Positions 60,488-61,078 of a stretch of DNA of 61,078 bases are shown in pieces; position 1 is the first letter of the stretch; every line of letters starts with the position of its first letter. The notes beneath the pieces were generated by a model that was not told the DNA's origin, did not search any database, and was given only the letters and a program-made list of their open reading frames with translations. The DNA is from an uncultured Lactobacillus sp. (GTDB lineage Bacteria; Bacillota; Bacilli; Lactobacillales; Lactobacillaceae). The stretch lies in contig CAOOYH010000009.1 in NCBI GenBank assembly GCA_948500755.1, forward strand, positions 1 through 61,078. Direction: 5' to 3'. A program made the translations under genes and the position numbers.

Positions 60488-61078
60488 CTATTCTTTTACA
60501 ATATATCTTCTAAAAAATGCTGCTTCTTCGTCATTAGCTTCCTTCGCTAATTCATCTTTTTGATTAATTAGAAAAACATGCGGTTCGGGATGCTTTTCAT
60601 CACCCCAAGATTTTTGAATAACTTCTATGCCTTTAGCCCTTGAAAATCCATCTAATCGTACTGCACAATCATGAATAAAGTCTTCATTAGCTGTTGAAAT
60701 GAAGGTAGGCAAAAAGCCTCCAGTAATATATTTTTCAACATCAATTAAGTCCTGATTCTTAGCACTCTTCATTACTTCTGGATCAAAGTAAGCCAACGTA
60801 GCGTCCATCATCATCCCTGGATCCTTCATAAAAGTAGCTGGTGAGTTTAAAGCAACTGCTCTAAACTTCAAATCAGGGAGGGTATAGCCAAATTTTTCTC
60901 GATATACCGGATTAGTCAAAATCGCTGTGTATTGTTCAGCCATTTGACCACCGGCAGAATCCCCAACTAAGAAAACATTGTTTTGGCCGATTGTAAAATT
61001 AAGTTGAACACTTTTGAAAATTAAAAAAAGTCCATCTGGACCTGTTTGATAGAATGTAATTACCAACACAACATTCAG
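60488..61078 (-). CDS. Alpha/beta hydrolase (HSL/BD-FAE-type esterase), 5' end outside window
   Basis: An open frame running off the window edge and covering 196 codons, with no stop at the edge. It shows the nucleophile elbow GDSAGG (with catalytic Ser), and downstream PTFISTANEDFIHDCAVRL and HPEPHVF, where the catalytic Asp and His are expected. The HGGG oxyanion-hole motif must lie upstream of the window. The segment between the strand LVITFY and GDSAGG is about 13 residues shorter than in relatives and lacks the usual RLAPE-FP part, so an internal deletion is possible. It may be a degraded or short-loop esterase. Confidence 0.75.
   Translation of the reverse strand: MNVVLVITFYQTGPDGLFLIFKSVQLNFTIGQNNVFLVGDSAGGQMAEQYTAILTNPVYREKFGYTLPDLKFRAVALNSPATFMKDPGMMMDATLAYFDPEVMKSAKNQDLIDVEKYITGGFLPTFISTANEDFIHDCAVRLDGFSRAKGIEVIQKSWGDEKHPEPHVFLINQKDELAKEANDEEAAFFRRYIVKE

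Noticed and set aside
1..61078. tRNA genes, CRISPR arrays, insertion sequences or prophage genes
   Set aside because: No cloverleaf, regular repeat-spacer series, transposase or integrase motif was found in any gap or reading frame I examined.

Overview
The window is a continuous stretch of a low-GC Gram-positive chromosome. Gene content and order point to a Lactobacillus of the gasseri/johnsonii/acidophilus type. The indications are a C69 dipeptidase (PepD), a heterodimeric LmrCD-type exporter, an Opp system with tandem binding lipoproteins, FakA beside an Asp23 protein, a Fe-S-less uracil-DNA glycosylase homologue, and an ECF-type vitamin S component. The genus call is inference from recognised families, not from a database search. 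Most genes lie on the minus strand, so operons read from high to low coordinates. Plus-strand exceptions are lexA, lepB, rpmB, a YolD-like gene, an ArsC-family gene and a 37-codon gene.

Layout. Positions 1-4240 hold a two-subunit ABC exporter, a YneF membrane protein and a DUF896 protein divergent from lexA. 5000-6950 holds a uracil-DNA glycosylase homologue, a Nudix hydrolase and signal peptidase I. 7000-10930 is the translation/secretion block rplS, trmD, rimM, rpsP, ffh, ylxM. 11050-18100 holds pepD, ftsY, smc and rnc. 18200-26020 is a complete oligopeptide importer (oppD-F-B-C) followed by two separately terminated oppA genes. 26180-31590 holds acpP, plsX, recG, fakA and an Asp23-family gene. 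31750-42520 holds divergent rpmB and a long envelope/translation cluster: thiN, rpe, rsgA, PASTA kinase, PP2C phosphatase, rsmB, fmt, priA, rpoZ, gmk. 42670-50320 holds the SOS-type YolD-like gene, then recN, tlyA, ispA, xseB, xseA, folD, nusB, an Asp23-like gene and efp. 50400-52400 holds an M24 aminopeptidase, rpmA and rplU behind an L21 leader. 52400-61078 is the accessory end: ArsC-family protein, YitT protein, DUF2325 protein, two very small genes, small membrane proteins, a probable vitamin B6 uptake/kinase operon with two unrecognised genes, a DUF2207 membrane protein and an esterase cut by the window edge.

How it fits together. FtsY, Ffh and YlxM serve co-translational membrane targeting, and LepB removes signal peptides. 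AcpP, PlsX and FakA supply acyl groups to membrane lipid synthesis. PknB and PrpC sense and reverse cell-wall-linked phosphorylation. LexA, RecN, RecG, PriA, exonuclease VII and the YolD-like protein form a scattered DNA-damage set. The most striking signal is a pair of near-consensus LexA operators flanking the -10 box of the stand-alone YolD-like gene.

No stretch over 300 bases lacks a gene. The longest gaps (about 100-290 bases) hold promoters, leaders and terminators as listed. I found no tRNA, rRNA, CRISPR array, insertion sequence or prophage gene.
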